Part shown: positions 10,580 through 19,422 of the stretch, in pieces | Numbering within the stretch: position 1 is the first letter of the stretch | Layout: each line of letters starts with the position of its first letter | From: JBBRHH01 sp963788015 | Lineage (GTDB): Bacteria > Planctomycetota > Phycisphaerae > Tepidisphaerales > Tepidisphaeraceae | Reading direction: 5' to 3' | Length of the DNA: 64,000 nucleotides | Assembly (NCBI GenBank): GCA_963788015.1 | Contig: CAWBEY010000010.1 | Location: 372,001-436,000, forward strand | Notes under the pieces: generated by a model | The model's database searches: none | What the model saw: the letters and a program-made list of their open reading frames with translations, nothing else | What the model was told of the DNA's origin: nothing | Position numbers and translations under genes: made by a program

Positions 10580-11027
10580 GGGAAACCTCCCTTGGGATTC
10601 GCCACTTTTCTGCGCTGCTCTTATTCCCAGTACGGCTCAAGCATAACAGATAAGGGTTTAAGTTCCGAATTCCTGGTGACCATGGGCACCCGCCGTGCCC
10701 GCACCTTCGGGGTTGGCTTCGCCGCTGGCCGCCCATTTGGTAAAGATCAAGCGGGCGTCACAGACGTGCCGCCAGGGCAGGAAAAGTGACGGCGATCATC
10801 GGGTTTATTTTGCACCACGACTCGACCTCTCCTCGCCCACCGGCCCACCGCCAGCCGGGATCGCGCGCCTAAGAATTCATAGACAGGGCTATTAGGATCA
10901 ACCAGCAGCAGAGCCGACTTCTGCCCTTCTGATCCTTCCTATCCTGATATCCGACGATCAATTCAGCGAAGGCGTGCCGCATCAGAGCAACCGCCGCCGG
11001 AAACCCCCACCAACCCTCCCACCCCCC
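10580..11027. other. Intergenic region upstream of the NACHT gene
   Basis: About 450 bases with no convincing gene. The part next to the NACHT start carries its ribosome binding site (AGGGAGG, about 10588-10594) and must hold its promoter. A 6-base stem GGGCAC/GTGCCC lies at about 10684-10700, and base composition returns to the high-GC level of the chromosome. No tRNA-like fold or direct repeat that could mark an attachment site was seen. Confidence 0.5.
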
Positions 11028-12903
11028 TCAAGGCAACCGCCATACCCTCACCCCCGCCGCCGAGTCCCCCGAAATCGCGAAGTGCCCGTCCGCCGAAAAT
11101 CCCACGCTGTTGATCGTTGCCTCATGCCCCGTAAAACTCGCGACCTGCTGGCCAGTTTGCATATCCAAAAGCCGCACAATCTTTTCCCTGCCCCCCACCA
11201 GCGCCCGCCGTTCGTCGGCAGACAGTGCCACCGTCGGCGTGATGCCAACCGACAGCGATGACACCGGCCAATCCCGAACCGGCGCCTTTCGGCCGCTCCC
11301 GGGATGGCCCACATCAAAGAGCATCAACCCCGGCTTGTCACTCAGCCCCGCCAGCACCAACTGCGCGCGGGGCAAAGGCAATCTGCGACATCTGCCGGTG
11401 GTCGCATACCGCCACCGTTTCCACCGTTTTCGCATCCACCAAAGCCGCCCCCGAGCCCGCATGAAATTGCACGATGAGGAATCGCCCGTCCTTCGAATAG
11501 CGCAGTCCGTCGCATCCATTCACGTCAGTTGTCCCGATCTGCCGTCCCGTCTTGACATCCCACGTCCTCAGCAGGTGATCGCCCCACGTCGGCCCGCTGG
11601 CGATTTGTTGGCCGTCCGGAGAAATCGCATAATGAACCTCATTGCCATCGGTGTTGGGAGGCGTGTCGTGCAGCACCTTAATTTGCGTGCCCGTGGTCAT
11701 CTCATAAAAGCTGATGCTCGAATCCTTGCCCCCACGACAGATCATCCCGGTCGATCCATCCTCACACAGCGATCCCCAGCCGCCGCCTCCGGCCGAGCGT
11801 ATCTTCAATAGCTCCTCCATGCCCTGTGTGCTAAACACACGCCACATGCCCTCGCTTTCAATCAACAGACGTTTCCAATCCGAACTCATGCTCGCACTCG
11901 AGCCAAGCCACGAGCCAATCTCCCGGTTGTTCTCCACGTCATACAGCGTGCTCTGCGTGGTATTGGCCGCGTCGTGTGACCGGCACAGCGCCCGGCGGCC
12001 ATCCGGCGACAGCGATACGCCAAACACAATGTCCTTACGGGCGTGAAAGCTGCGCAATAAACCAACCTTGCTGTCCGACGCAAACGCCGGCACATGAGCG
12101 GCCGCGTCACCGACCACGCCGGCCGAGGGATCGTCTCGCTGCCGGGACCGATGAACGGCATACGCCGCAAGAGAGCCACCGACAACCAGCAACAGGCAGC
12201 CCCAAAACAACTTGCCGCCGACGCCACGCCCACACAACATCGCCTTAAGCGAGCCTGATGGCCGGGCCGGCCCGGCCGATGACTCCGCCGCCGCCACATC
12301 CGACGGCCGCAGCGCTAACGCCTCCACATCGCCGGCCGCATTCAGCTTTTCCTGTTTCTCCTGTTGCAGGATCTGCGACCCAAGCACCTGATACGCCGGC
12401 ACCGGATCACGGATATTCTTCAAGTCCCGCGGGCCCAGGAACGTCGGCTTGATGTTCAACCGCGTCTTCACCAGGTCATACACCGTCTGCGAAAAACAAA
12501 CGCCCCCCGGCTGTGCCTCGGCCATCAGCCGCGCCGCAATATTAACCCCATCTCCAAACACATCCGTCTCAGTCAGAAAAACGTCCCCCAGATGAATCCC
12601 CACGCGATGGTGCAGCACGTCCCGGGCCGGCAGCTTTGCGGCCGCGTGCGCAAACGTGCTTTGAATCTTAAGAGCGCAGCGCAAGGCGTCCCCCACGGTA
12701 CTGAAGCACATCAACAGGCCATCGCCGGTATTCTTGAGGATCTTTCCGCCCATTTTCTGGCACTGATGGGAAACCATCCTCAAATCGCGGTGCGACAGGG
12801 CGATAGTGCGCGATTCATCCTCCTGCATGCGGGCGCTAAACCCGACAACATCGGTAAAGACGATGGTGGCGAGCGTGCGCTGGGTGGGTGTGGACGTCGG
12901 CAT
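11028..12903 (-). CDS. Class III adenylate/guanylate cyclase with C-terminal WD40-type repeats (frame break near 11372)
   Basis: The N-terminal 170 residues are a class III cyclase catalytic domain: 'ATIVFTDVVGFSARM' (metal-binding Asp), 'KNTGDGLLMCF' (second metal site) and 'DVFGDGVNIAARL'. They should make cAMP or cGMP from the triphosphate. A linker and one membrane helix ('LFWGCLLLVVGGSLAAYAV', about residue 230) follow, then about 370 residues of WD40-like blades outside the membrane, for example 'YAISPDGQQIASG' and 'SADGHFAISGDSAAGVRVW'. The frame changes near 11372 within the propeller. ATG 12903 is preferred because the catalytic domain begins just after it. This domain order, cyclase inside and propeller sensor outside, is planctomycete-like. 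The signal sensed is unknown. Confidence 0.85.
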
Positions 12904-13374
12904 CCGCACGCAGTGTACCCGCAGGTAAAGCAAAAGCGCAGCCAGTGTGTATGGCCCGCGCTATGGCAAAATCGCTGTCAAAGCCGCCATTCCCATCCCA
13001 TTAAAAACCCCCACCATCCGCATGCCCGACCCGACACCGGAAAACAGTTCAAGCGTATGAGCATCAACGTCCCTGCCGTCAATGTCATCGACACAGCACT
13101 ATCGCCACTTGTCTTAACGCCGCCCGTCCGAGCATGAGAGTCCTGGCAACGCGACTTCTTTCTTTCCGATCCTGAATATCCTGTACATCGATGTTCAACT
13201 CCTAATTCCGCGTCAGGAAGCGCAAGGAAACCGCGAACGCGGTTGTCGCGTACCCGCGACCGCAGCGCCAGCGAAGTCCTGTAGCACTCCGGCCCCCGCA
13301 AAGCGGGGGCGACGCCCAGCTCCTCTCACCCCAGCTCAAAGACGCACAGCCCCAAGCGCCACCGCAAGACAAAT

Positions 13375-13404
13375 GTTGCGCAAAAACCCCTCAGAACGCG
13401 CAAC
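13375..13404. promoter_or_regulatory. Inverted repeat, copy 1 (GTTGCGCA-N14-CGCGCAAC)
   Basis: The arms GTTGCGC and GCGCAAC are perfect 7-base inverted repeats, 16 bases apart. The same arms with the same spacing recur 109 bases downstream (13484-13513), while the inner 14 bases differ. Conserved arms with variable centre and constant spacing suggest binding by a dimeric protein. Confidence 0.5.
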
Positions 13405-13483
13405 TACCTCCACCATCAAAATCCAATAATCTAAAAAATAAATCCTCAAAAACCCCAGCAAAACCCCACTTCCCCCCAAACCC

Positions 13484-13513
13484 GTTGCGCATTCTAAGCT
13501 CAAATCGCGCAAC
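13484..13513. promoter_or_regulatory. Inverted repeat, copy 2 (GTTGCGCA-N14-CGCGCAAC)
   Basis: This is the second copy of the paired element at 13375-13404. It ends about 11 bases before a perfect AAAGGAGG ribosome binding site (13524-13531) and 26 bases before ATG 13540. An isolated half-site-like TTTGCGC occurs at about 13884. The protein that binds it is unknown. Confidence 0.5.
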
Positions 13514-13539
13514 TCGGCACAAGAAAGGAGGACCTCATC

Positions 13540-13953
13540 ATGCCCCCAATCTCCGCCCCAGCCCGCCGCCCCATAACCCCTTCATGCCTTTGCCCGCCCC
13601 GAGCCTGTCGAACGGGAGCCGTCGTGTCAAATCTTCTTCCCGTGTTAAACGAATTGACCCTCTCGAAAGCCCCTGCCCTGAGCCTGTCGAAAGGGCCTGT
13701 CCCGATCCTGTCGAAGGGGGGAGATTCCGGGGAGGAACGGGGGAGATTTTACGCCGAAAAAAGGGGGAAATGGGGGAGAAAAGAGGGAGATTCCGGGGGC
13801 GCTTTGGGGAGGGTTCTTAAAAGCCCCTTTTGCCATAACCCCTTGTCAATCCTCATCTCCCTCCCAAACCCCCTCAAACAAATTTTGCGCAGTACACAAA
13901 ACCCACCCCACGCATCCCCTCTTCCATTCATCCTTCTTCCTTCATCCTTCTAA
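13540..13953 (+). CDS. Doubtful small ORF overrun by repeats
   Basis: ATG 13540 has an excellent ribosome binding site (AAAGGAGG, 9 bases upstream), which is rare for a chance frame. The reading frame, however, passes straight through the CCTGTCGAA repeats, giving the typical low-information peptide 'PALSLSKGPVPILSKG', and then through a G-rich tract. No domain is visible. It may be a genuine small leader peptide or gene start into which repeats have inserted, with an originally earlier stop. I would not assign a function. Confidence 0.25.
   Translation: MPPISAPARRPITPSCLCPPRACRTGAVVSNLLPVLNELTLSKAPALSLSKGPVPILSKGGDSGEERGRFYAEKRGKWGRKEGDSGGALGRVLKSPFCHNPLSILISLPNPLKQILRSTQNPPHASPLPFILLPSSF
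13597..13720. repeat. Three copies of a dispersed CCTGTCGAA-type repeat
   Basis: Copies of the form CCCGAGCCTGTCGAACGGG (13598-13616), CCCTGAGCCTGTCGAAAGGG (13676-13695) and CCCGATCCTGTCGAAGGGG (13701-13719) occur in one orientation. Each is an imperfect palindrome with CCC/GGG ends around CCTGTCGAA. Repeats with this core are widespread in intergenic DNA of many unrelated bacteria and behave like REP elements. Confidence 0.7.
13715..13800 (+). repeat. G-rich tract with repeated GGGAGATT motif
   Basis: The plus strand carries at least five runs of four or more G within 86 bases. The motif GGGGGAGATTCCGGGG occurs at 13717-13732, a shortened GGGGGAGATTTT at 13739-13750 and a near copy at 13784-13799. 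The spacing is compatible with G-quadruplex formation. It lies about 280 bases upstream of ilvD. Confidence 0.5.
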
Positions 13954-14076
13954 CTTCCGCAGCCTCCCCACCAGCAACCAGCAACTTCAACCTCCTCCCC
14001 CTCATATTGGCCCCACCCCTAATCCCCGCTATCCTATAAAATCTTCATATTAACCCGACGGAGGCATCGCAAACCC

Positions 14077-15765
14077 ATGGCCATCAGCGACACAATCAAA
14101 AAAGGAATGATCCGCGCACCCCACCGTTCGCTCTTGCGGGCTACCGGCGTCATTAAGTCGGAAGAGGATTTTAAGAAGCCCTTCATCGCCGTCTGCAACT
14201 CCTTTGTCCAAATCATCCCCGGCCATGCACACCTCGACGTGGTCGGACGCAAAGTGCGCGAGGCGGTGCGGCTGGCCGGCGGGATCCCGTTTGAATTCAA
14301 CACCATCGGCGTGGACGACGGCATCGCCATGGGCCACGTCGGGATGAAGTACTCGCTGGCCAGCCGCGAGCTGATCGCCGACTGCGTCGAGACGATGCTG
14401 CGGGCCCACTGCTTTGACGGCGTGGTCTGCATCCCCAACTGTGACAAGATCGTGCCCGGCATGATGATGGGGGCGGCCCGCGTCAATATCCCGGCCGTGT
14501 TTGTTTCCGGCGGGCCAATGAAGGCGGGCGTGACGCCTTCGACAGGGAAGGTGATTGATCTGATCAGCGTCTTTGAAGGCGTGGGCAAAGTGTCCGCCGG
14601 GACGATGAGCGAGGAGGAATTGCTCGAAGTCGAGCAGCATGCCTGCCCAACGTGCGGGTCATGCTCGGGGATGTTCACGGCCAACTCGATGAACTGTCTG
14701 TGCGAGGCGCTGGGGCTGGCGCTGCCGGGCAACGGGTCGATCCTGGCGACCGATCCCCGGCGCGACGAACTGTTTCGGGAGGCCGGTCGGGCGATTGTAA
14801 ATCTGGTGGCCAAAAACATTCGCCCCAGCGACATCCTCACGCCGCGTTCATTCGAAAACGCCTTCGCACTCGACATGGCCATGGGCGGCTCGACCAACAC
14901 CGTCCTGCACACACTGGCGGTGGCCATCGAGGCGGGTTGTCCCTTTGAGCTTGAAAAGCTCAACGAGGTGGCGGCGCGGGTGCCGCATGTCTGCAAGGTT
15001 TCGCCGGCGGGCCTGCACCATATGGAGGATGTGGATCGGGCCGGGGGGATCAGTGCGATTTTGAAGACGATTGCGAAGAAGCCCGGGACGCTGCATCTGG
15101 ATACGATCACCGTGACGGGCAGAACGCTCGGAGAGAACATTGGCGATGCGATTGTGAAGGACGAGGACGTGATCCGGCCGGTGGAAAAGGCATATAGCGA
15201 TAAAGGCGGACTGGCCGTGTTGTTTGGGAATCTGGCGCCCAAGGGGTCGGTGGTGAAGACGGGTGGGGTTGCGCCGAAGATGATGGTGCATCGCGGCCCG
15301 GCCGTGATTTTCGAGGCCGAGGAAGAGGCCGCCAAGGGAATATTAGATGGCCGCGTGAAAGAGGGGGACGTCGTGGTGATCCGTTATGAAGGCCCGCGTG
15401 GCGGGCCGGGAATGCAGGAGATGCTGGCGCCCACGGCCAACATCATGGGCCGCGGATTGGGCGAGCGCGTGGCCCTCATCACCGACGGACGCTTTTCCGG
15501 TGGAACACGCGGCGCGTGCATCGGGCACGTATCCCCAGAGGCGGCGGCGGGCGGGCCGATCGCGCTGGTGGAGGAAGGGGACATGATCTCCATTGACATC
15601 CCCAACCGCCGGATCGATCTGGATGTGCCGGAGGCGGAGATCGAGCGGCGACGTGCGGCGTGGAAGCGTCATCCGCCCAAGATCACTTACGGATACCTGG
15701 CGCGCTATGCGAGCCAGGTCACCAGCGCCGACACCGGAGCCGTGTTTAAGCGGCCTGAGTTGTAA
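14077..15765 (+). CDS. ilvD: Dihydroxy-acid dehydratase
   Basis: IlvD converts 2,3-dihydroxy-3-methylbutanoate or -pentanoate to the 2-oxo acids, the third step of valine and isoleucine synthesis. The frame is intact and 562 residues long, normal for the family. The iron-sulfur ligands are present: Cys near residue 45 ('AVCNSFVQIIPGH'), Cys122 in 'IPNCDKIVPGM' and Cys196 in 'CPTCGSCSGMFTANSM'. The C-terminal swivel domain has 'RFSGGTRGACIGHVSPEAA'. ATG 14077 gives the family N-terminus 'MAISDTIKKGMIRAPHRSLL'. A CGGAGG site lies about 12 bases upstream, a rather long spacing. No other branched-chain gene is adjacent. Confidence 0.97.
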   Translation: MAISDTIKKGMIRAPHRSLLRATGVIKSEEDFKKPFIAVCNSFVQIIPGHAHLDVVGRKVREAVRLAGGIPFEFNTIGVDDGIAMGHVGMKYSLASRELIADCVETMLRAHCFDGVVCIPNCDKIVPGMMMGAARVNIPAVFVSGGPMKAGVTPSTGKVIDLISVFEGVGKVSAGTMSEEELLEVEQHACPTCGSCSGMFTANSMNCLCEALGLALPGNGSILATDPRRDELFREAGRAIVNLVAKNIRPSDILTPRSFENAFALDMAMGGSTNTVLHTLAVAIEAGCPFELEKLNEVAARVPHVCKVSPAGLHHMEDVDRAGGISAILKTIAKKPGTLHLDTITVTGRTLGENIGDAIVKDEDVIRPVEKAYSDKGGLAVLFGNLAPKGSVVKTGGVAPKMMVHRGPAVIFEAEEEAAKGILDGRVKEGDVVVIRYEGPRGGPGMQEMLAPTANIMGRGLGERVALITDGRFSGGTRGACIGHVSPEAAAGGPIALVEEGDMISIDIPNRRIDLDVPEAEIERRRAAWKRHPPKITYGYLARYASQVTSADTGAVFKRPEL

Positions 15766-16094
15766 GGGCTATCGCCGGGAGATTTCGGAAGCCCAGACAG
15801 CATCGTCTGGATCTGAGGGGCGGGTTGGGATCCGTATGGTGGAAGCGGCTTCTGTCGGCATATTTAAAGGGAGGGGGTGGGGGCAACATCATCTTTATCA
15901 GGAGTCCTTGGCCAACGCTGGATGTACGTCGGTTGTACATCGGGCGCTTATCAGTGGCGGGGCTATCTAAACCGGTATGAGTCAAGTCGTGATCCGGAGG
16001 GAGCTTGTGGATCAGCCATTCTCGGCACCGAGTTCGCTTTGTGCGGCGCGGGTTGGTGATGTTTCGACGGCGACGACTTTAAAAGGATGGCGTG
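15766..16094. other. Intergenic region with a perfect inverted repeat
   Basis: About 330 bases without a supported gene. A perfect inverted repeat GATGTAC-N7-GTACATC lies at 15921-15941. A purine-rich stretch (AAAGGGAGGGGGTGGGGG) sits at about 15866-15883. An AAAAGG site just before ATG 16095 may serve the lipoprotein gene. Confidence 0.5.
15921..15941. promoter_or_regulatory. Candidate operator, GATGTAC-N7-GTACATC
   Basis: The 7-base arms GATGTAC (15921-15927) and GTACATC (15935-15941) match perfectly around a 7-base spacer. The element lies 154 bases upstream of the lipoprotein start and 156 bases after the ilvD stop. The lack of a U-tract argues against a terminator, and the geometry suits a dimeric repressor. 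Confidence 0.45.
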
Positions 16095-16835
16095 ATGCAG
16101 TGGACTTTATTTGTTGGGGCGATGGCACTGGCAGGGGCTGGATGTTACTCGACGGGGCTTTCGCCGCATCAGAGCAGCGGGCAGGATTATTCGTTGCATG
16201 CGCTGGCGATGTACGACCAGCCGGAGGCGCAGGGGCCGGGGCCGGTGAAGTTGACGTTGCCAGCGCGGGTGGCGGTGGCGCAGGTGGGGGAGGTTGCGCC
16301 GCCGGAGGCGATGCTGGAGAGGCTTCGCGGCGATGGGCGAGTGTTCAGCAAAGTCGAGGGAATTCCGTCGGCGGACTCGGAGGCGAACGGGGCGCGGCGG
16401 GTGGGGACGTATGGCGAGGTTGCGCCATCGCCAGATCGGGCGACGGCGCGGGAGGACATGCGCAAGATGGAGGAGTTTTCGCGATCGATCGGGTGTGACT
16501 ATCTCCTGGTGTGCGGCGGGAACATCGCCTATGGATCGGCGGGCAACGCCATGACGGTCCTTGATCTGACGGTGGTGGGGGCGTTTGTCGTGCCCAGCCA
16601 GGAGATTCGTGCCGAGGCACGGGCGAATGCGGCGATGATCGACTTGAAAACCCGGCGGGTCGTGCTGTCGGTCAGTGCAAGCGAAGTAAGAACGCACAAA
16701 ACCCCATCGGCCGCGCTGGCGCTGGAGGAGCAGAACTTGCTGGTGGCGCTGCGGGATAGCGTGGTGGCAAAGCTGAGCAAGGCAGTGTTGGTGGAATGTC
16801 GGCAGCGCTCGATCTCAAATGAGGAGGCGCCATGA
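16095..16835 (+). CDS. Putative lipoprotein of unknown function
   Basis: The N-terminus 'MQWTLFVGAMALAGAGC' is a lipoprotein signal with lipobox Cys17, so the protein is probably anchored in a membrane facing the periplasm. The mature part of about 230 residues contains 'LTLPARVAVAQVGEVAPP' and 'SIGCDYLLVCGGNIAYGS', which suggest an alpha/beta domain, but I do not recognise the family. A GTG lies directly before the chosen ATG 16095. After correction of the neighbouring hydrolase gene, the two converge without overlap. Function unknown. Confidence 0.72.
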   Translation: MQWTLFVGAMALAGAGCYSTGLSPHQSSGQDYSLHALAMYDQPEAQGPGPVKLTLPARVAVAQVGEVAPPEAMLERLRGDGRVFSKVEGIPSADSEANGARRVGTYGEVAPSPDRATAREDMRKMEEFSRSIGCDYLLVCGGNIAYGSAGNAMTVLDLTVVGAFVVPSQEIRAEARANAAMIDLKTRRVVLSVSASEVRTHKTPSAALALEEQNLLVALRDSVVAKLSKAVLVECRQRSISNEEAP

Positions 16836-16886
16836 TTAAAGCGATAGATGCGCTCGTGCGCGGCACCCGAGCCAGTCGCGCGCGCC

Positions 16887-18298
16887 TCATGCGCGGGGTT
16901 CGGCGACGGCGATGGGTCGGTGGTGCGGGAATATAGGATTTGAAGTCGCCGAGGCTGGGCCATTGGGTGCGGGCGCTTAGGTCAATTTCGGCCAGGGCGA
17001 TGGTGCCCCACTCTTTGGCGGATGCGCGGGTTTGGCCGGTGTGGTCGAAGATGGCGCTTTGCATCCAGTCGTGGGTGATGTCTTCGTAGGTGCTGCTGAC
17101 GAGGTAGACGTGGTTTTCGCAGGCGCGGGCGCGGGCCAGGAGGAGATTGCAGCCCCAGACTGGCCAGGCGATGACCTCCTGCGCCGCGGTTGGACAGCTC
17201 GCGGGCGACTTCCGGGAAGAAGCCATCGTAGCAGATCATCAGCCCGACCCGGCCGAAGCGGGTGTTGAAGACGGGGTAGTCGTTGCCGGGGCAGAGGCCT
17301 GCCTCGATCTCGCCGCGGGGGAGGCAGGTCTTGCGATATTTGCCCACGACCTGGCCGTCGGGACCAATGAGGGCAGCGGCGTTGTAGATGAGATGGCCTT
17401 CGCGTTCGACCAGGCCGGGCACGATGTAGAGGTTGTGCTTCTTGGCAAGCGAGCCGAAATAGTCGGTGGTGGGGCCGGGAATGGATTCGGCCACCTCGTG
17501 AAACTTTTTGCCGATGCCGACGGCCGTGAGAGTTTCGCCCAGGACGATGAGGTCGGCCTTTTGATCGGCGGCCTGCGCGATGAGGGGCTCATAGAGACGG
17601 CAGTTGTCCATCGGCGTTTTGCCCCCGCGCGGGTAGAGATGCGCGGCAGCGAGGCGAACCTTGCGCGGGGCGGGTGGGTCGGCAGAGGTAAGCTCGATGT
17701 TGGACCAGCGCACCTCGCTGCTGGGCGCCCACTGGAGATGAAGCTGAACGATGAGCTGGGTGGCACGGGAGGGGGCGATGTAGTGGCCGCTGACTGGAGT
17801 CCAGCCGTCGGCGCGAGCGGCGAGGGAGGAAGGGAAATCCGTTTCGGTCATGCGGGTCATCTGCGGAAGCACGCCATCGACGCTCGGCCCGTCGAGCGGG
17901 ACCGGCTTGCCGTTGGCATCGCGCCAGTTGAGCTTCACGACGACGCTTCGGCGGGGGACGACGACGTTGGTGGCGCGGTAGAGGGCAGAGAAGCGGTAGC
18001 TGGAACCGCCGATAATGGGAAAGGACTTTTTCCAGCAGCCGTCGAGGCCTTCGCGGGCATCGGCGCGGATGATGAGGACTGGCTGACCAGCGCCGGCAAC
18101 AGGCTCGGTGGAGAATTCGGGGCGAATTTCGCTGCGCGGGGAAAAGGGAGCCCATTCGGACATGGGATCGGCGGGGGCGGTTGTGGGGGTAGCGTCGGTG
18201 GCGCTGGCGGTGAAGAGAGGAGAGGCGAGAAGAGTGAGGCCGGCGGCCGTGGTGGCGAGAAGATCGCGGCGTGTGATGGGGGTTGGCGTGGGGGGCAT
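16887..18298 (-). CDS. Exported carbon-nitrogen hydrolase (nitrilase superfamily; two frame breaks)
   Basis: The N-terminus 'TRRDLLATTAAGLTLLASP' is a twin-arginine signal, so the enzyme is probably folded in the cytoplasm and exported. Residues about 45-220 are a beta-rich accessory domain. The C-terminal domain is nitrilase/amidase-like with the Glu-Lys-Cys triad in 'LGETLTAVG', 'KYRKTCLPRGE' and 'LMICYDGFFPE'; it hydrolyses a C-N bond of unknown substrate. The frame breaks near 17180, after 'VARELSNRGA', and continues as 'EVIAWPVWGCNLLL'. A second break near 16935 brings in 'HHRPIAVAEPRA' and a stop at 16887. Without that correction the frame would run to 16672, through the end of the lipoprotein gene. 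Confidence 0.82.
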
Positions 18299-18500
18299 GA
18301 TGCGGCTCCTGATGCGGTGTGCGGAAGCTTTTTGACGTCGATTATTCTACCCCATGGAGGTGGTGGATGTGGTGATGCGATTAATGGCACTTACAAGGCA
18401 ATCGCGGGTTTAGGGTTGCATAATCACGAGATCGCACGGAGGGGCCGCGAGCAGATTGGCACGGGGCGGGCGTTGGTGGAGATTCGTGCTGCGCACGAAA

Positions 18501-18521
18501 GTCCGGCTCGGCTCGCCGGAC
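18501..18521. repeat. Palindromic element GTCCGGC-N7-GCCGGAC
   Basis: A perfect 7-base inverted repeat lies in the roughly 290-base divergent region between the nitrilase-family gene and proC, followed by CTACATTTTT on the plus strand. It resembles a rho-independent hairpin but sits where a terminator is not needed. The wider phrase (AAGTCCGGCTCGGCTCGCCG) looks like a dispersed intergenic palindrome seen in several bacterial groups. No other copy was noticed in this window. Confidence 0.4.
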
Positions 18522-18585
18522 CTACATTTTTAGCATCAGTCGCCCGGCGGTTGATCTTGGGTTGGTGGGGGCCGACAATCGGATC

Positions 18586-19422
18586 ATGACTTATGAACTG
18601 GGCTTCATCGGCGCCGGCAACATGGCGGAGGCGATTGCGCGGGGGGTTATTTTTTCGTCGCTGATGGGGCCGGGGCAGATCATCGCGTCTGATGTTTCTG
18701 TTGAGCGACGGGCGCTGTTTTCAAAGCAGCTTGGCACGGTGGTCACCGAGGACAACGCGGAGGTGGCGAGAGGTTGTCGCAGCATTGTGTTGAGCGTAAA
18801 GCCGTATCAGATGGAGGCGGTGTTGTCGGCGCTGGGGCCGGTCATCGGGGCGGAGACGCTGATCATTTCTATCGCGGCCGGGATCAGCAGCTCGGCCATC
18901 GAAAGACATCTGGGAGTTGATCGGAAGTTTCGGGTGGTGCGGACGATGCCCAACACCCCGATGTTGATTGGAGAGGGGATGGTTGCGATGGCGCGGGGGC
19001 GGCATTCCACGGCGGAGGACATGGAGGTGGCGCGGAGAATTTTTGAATCGGCCGGGAAGGTGATTGAAGTTCCCGAGGAACAGATTGACGCGGTGACGGC
19101 GATGAGCGGTTCGGGGCCGGCCTATTTTTATTATTGGGTAGAGAGCATGACGCGGGCGGGCGTGGCGCTTGGTTTGTCGGCCGAGCATGCGCATCAGCTT
19201 GCGACGCGGACGGCGCTGGGGGCGGCGAAGATGATGGTCCAATCGCAGGATGGGCCGGCGGAGTTGCGGCGGAAAGTAACGACGCCAGGAGGAACGACGC
19301 AGGCGGCGATCGAGACGATGGAGGCGCGCGGAGTGGGGGAAGGGATCGTCGCCGCTATAAAGCGCGCGGCGGAGCGGAGCCAGGAGATGGGGAGTTCTGG
19401 AGACAAGAAGACGGGGAAATAA
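18586..19422 (+). CDS. proC: Pyrroline-5-carboxylate reductase
   Basis: ProC reduces 1-pyrroline-5-carboxylate to proline with NAD(P)H, the last step of proline synthesis. The 278-residue protein starts with the dinucleotide-binding motif 'GFIGAGNMAEAIARG'. It contains 'VVRTMPNTPMLIGEGM' and the C-terminal dimer and substrate motif 'AMSGSGPAYFYYWVESM', with 'VTTPGGTTQAAIETM'. ATG 18586 is chosen to place the Rossmann strand at the N-terminus. The frame is intact. glnA follows on the same strand after about 170 bases. Confidence 0.96.
   Translation: MTYELGFIGAGNMAEAIARGVIFSSLMGPGQIIASDVSVERRALFSKQLGTVVTEDNAEVARGCRSIVLSVKPYQMEAVLSALGPVIGAETLIISIAAGISSSAIERHLGVDRKFRVVRTMPNTPMLIGEGMVAMARGRHSTAEDMEVARRIFESAGKVIEVPEEQIDAVTAMSGSGPAYFYYWVESMTRAGVALGLSAEHAHQLATRTALGAAKMMVQSQDGPAELRRKVTTPGGTTQAAIETMEARGVGEGIVAAIKRAAERSQEMGSSGDKKTGK

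Larger units (their letters stand above)
12904..14076. other. Long gene-poor region before ilvD
   Basis: About 1.17 kb. It holds paired GTTGCGCA inverted repeats (13375-13404 and 13484-13513), a short frame with a strong ribosome binding site at 13540, three copies of a CCTGTCGAA-type repeat, a G-rich tract and the ilvD leader. The ilvD leader has TATAAA at about 14034 and CGGAGG about 12 bases before ATG 14077. From 12904 to 13370 I see no supported gene; the minus frame at 12978-13301 lacks domain or start support. Confidence 0.5.

Noticed and set aside
10679..10760. tRNA-like stretch containing TTCGGGGTTGGC
   Set aside because: The stems do not pair into a cloverleaf and no anticodon arm can be drawn; no tRNA could be supported anywhere in the window.
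10592..10895. Two short plus-strand frames upstream of the NACHT gene
   Set aside because: No domain and no convincing ribosome binding site; likely non-coding.
12978..13301. Minus-strand frame of 107 codons in the gene-poor region
   Set aside because: No recognisable domain, poor start context and unusual composition; treated as chance.
13375..13513. CRISPR-like array from the GTTGCGC repeats
   Set aside because: Only two 30-base palindromic units 109 bases apart with non-conserved centres; no direct-repeat and spacer structure and no cas genes.
14034..15335. 433-codon minus-strand frame opposite ilvD
   Set aside because: ilvD is unambiguous on the plus strand; the opposite frame has no family signature.
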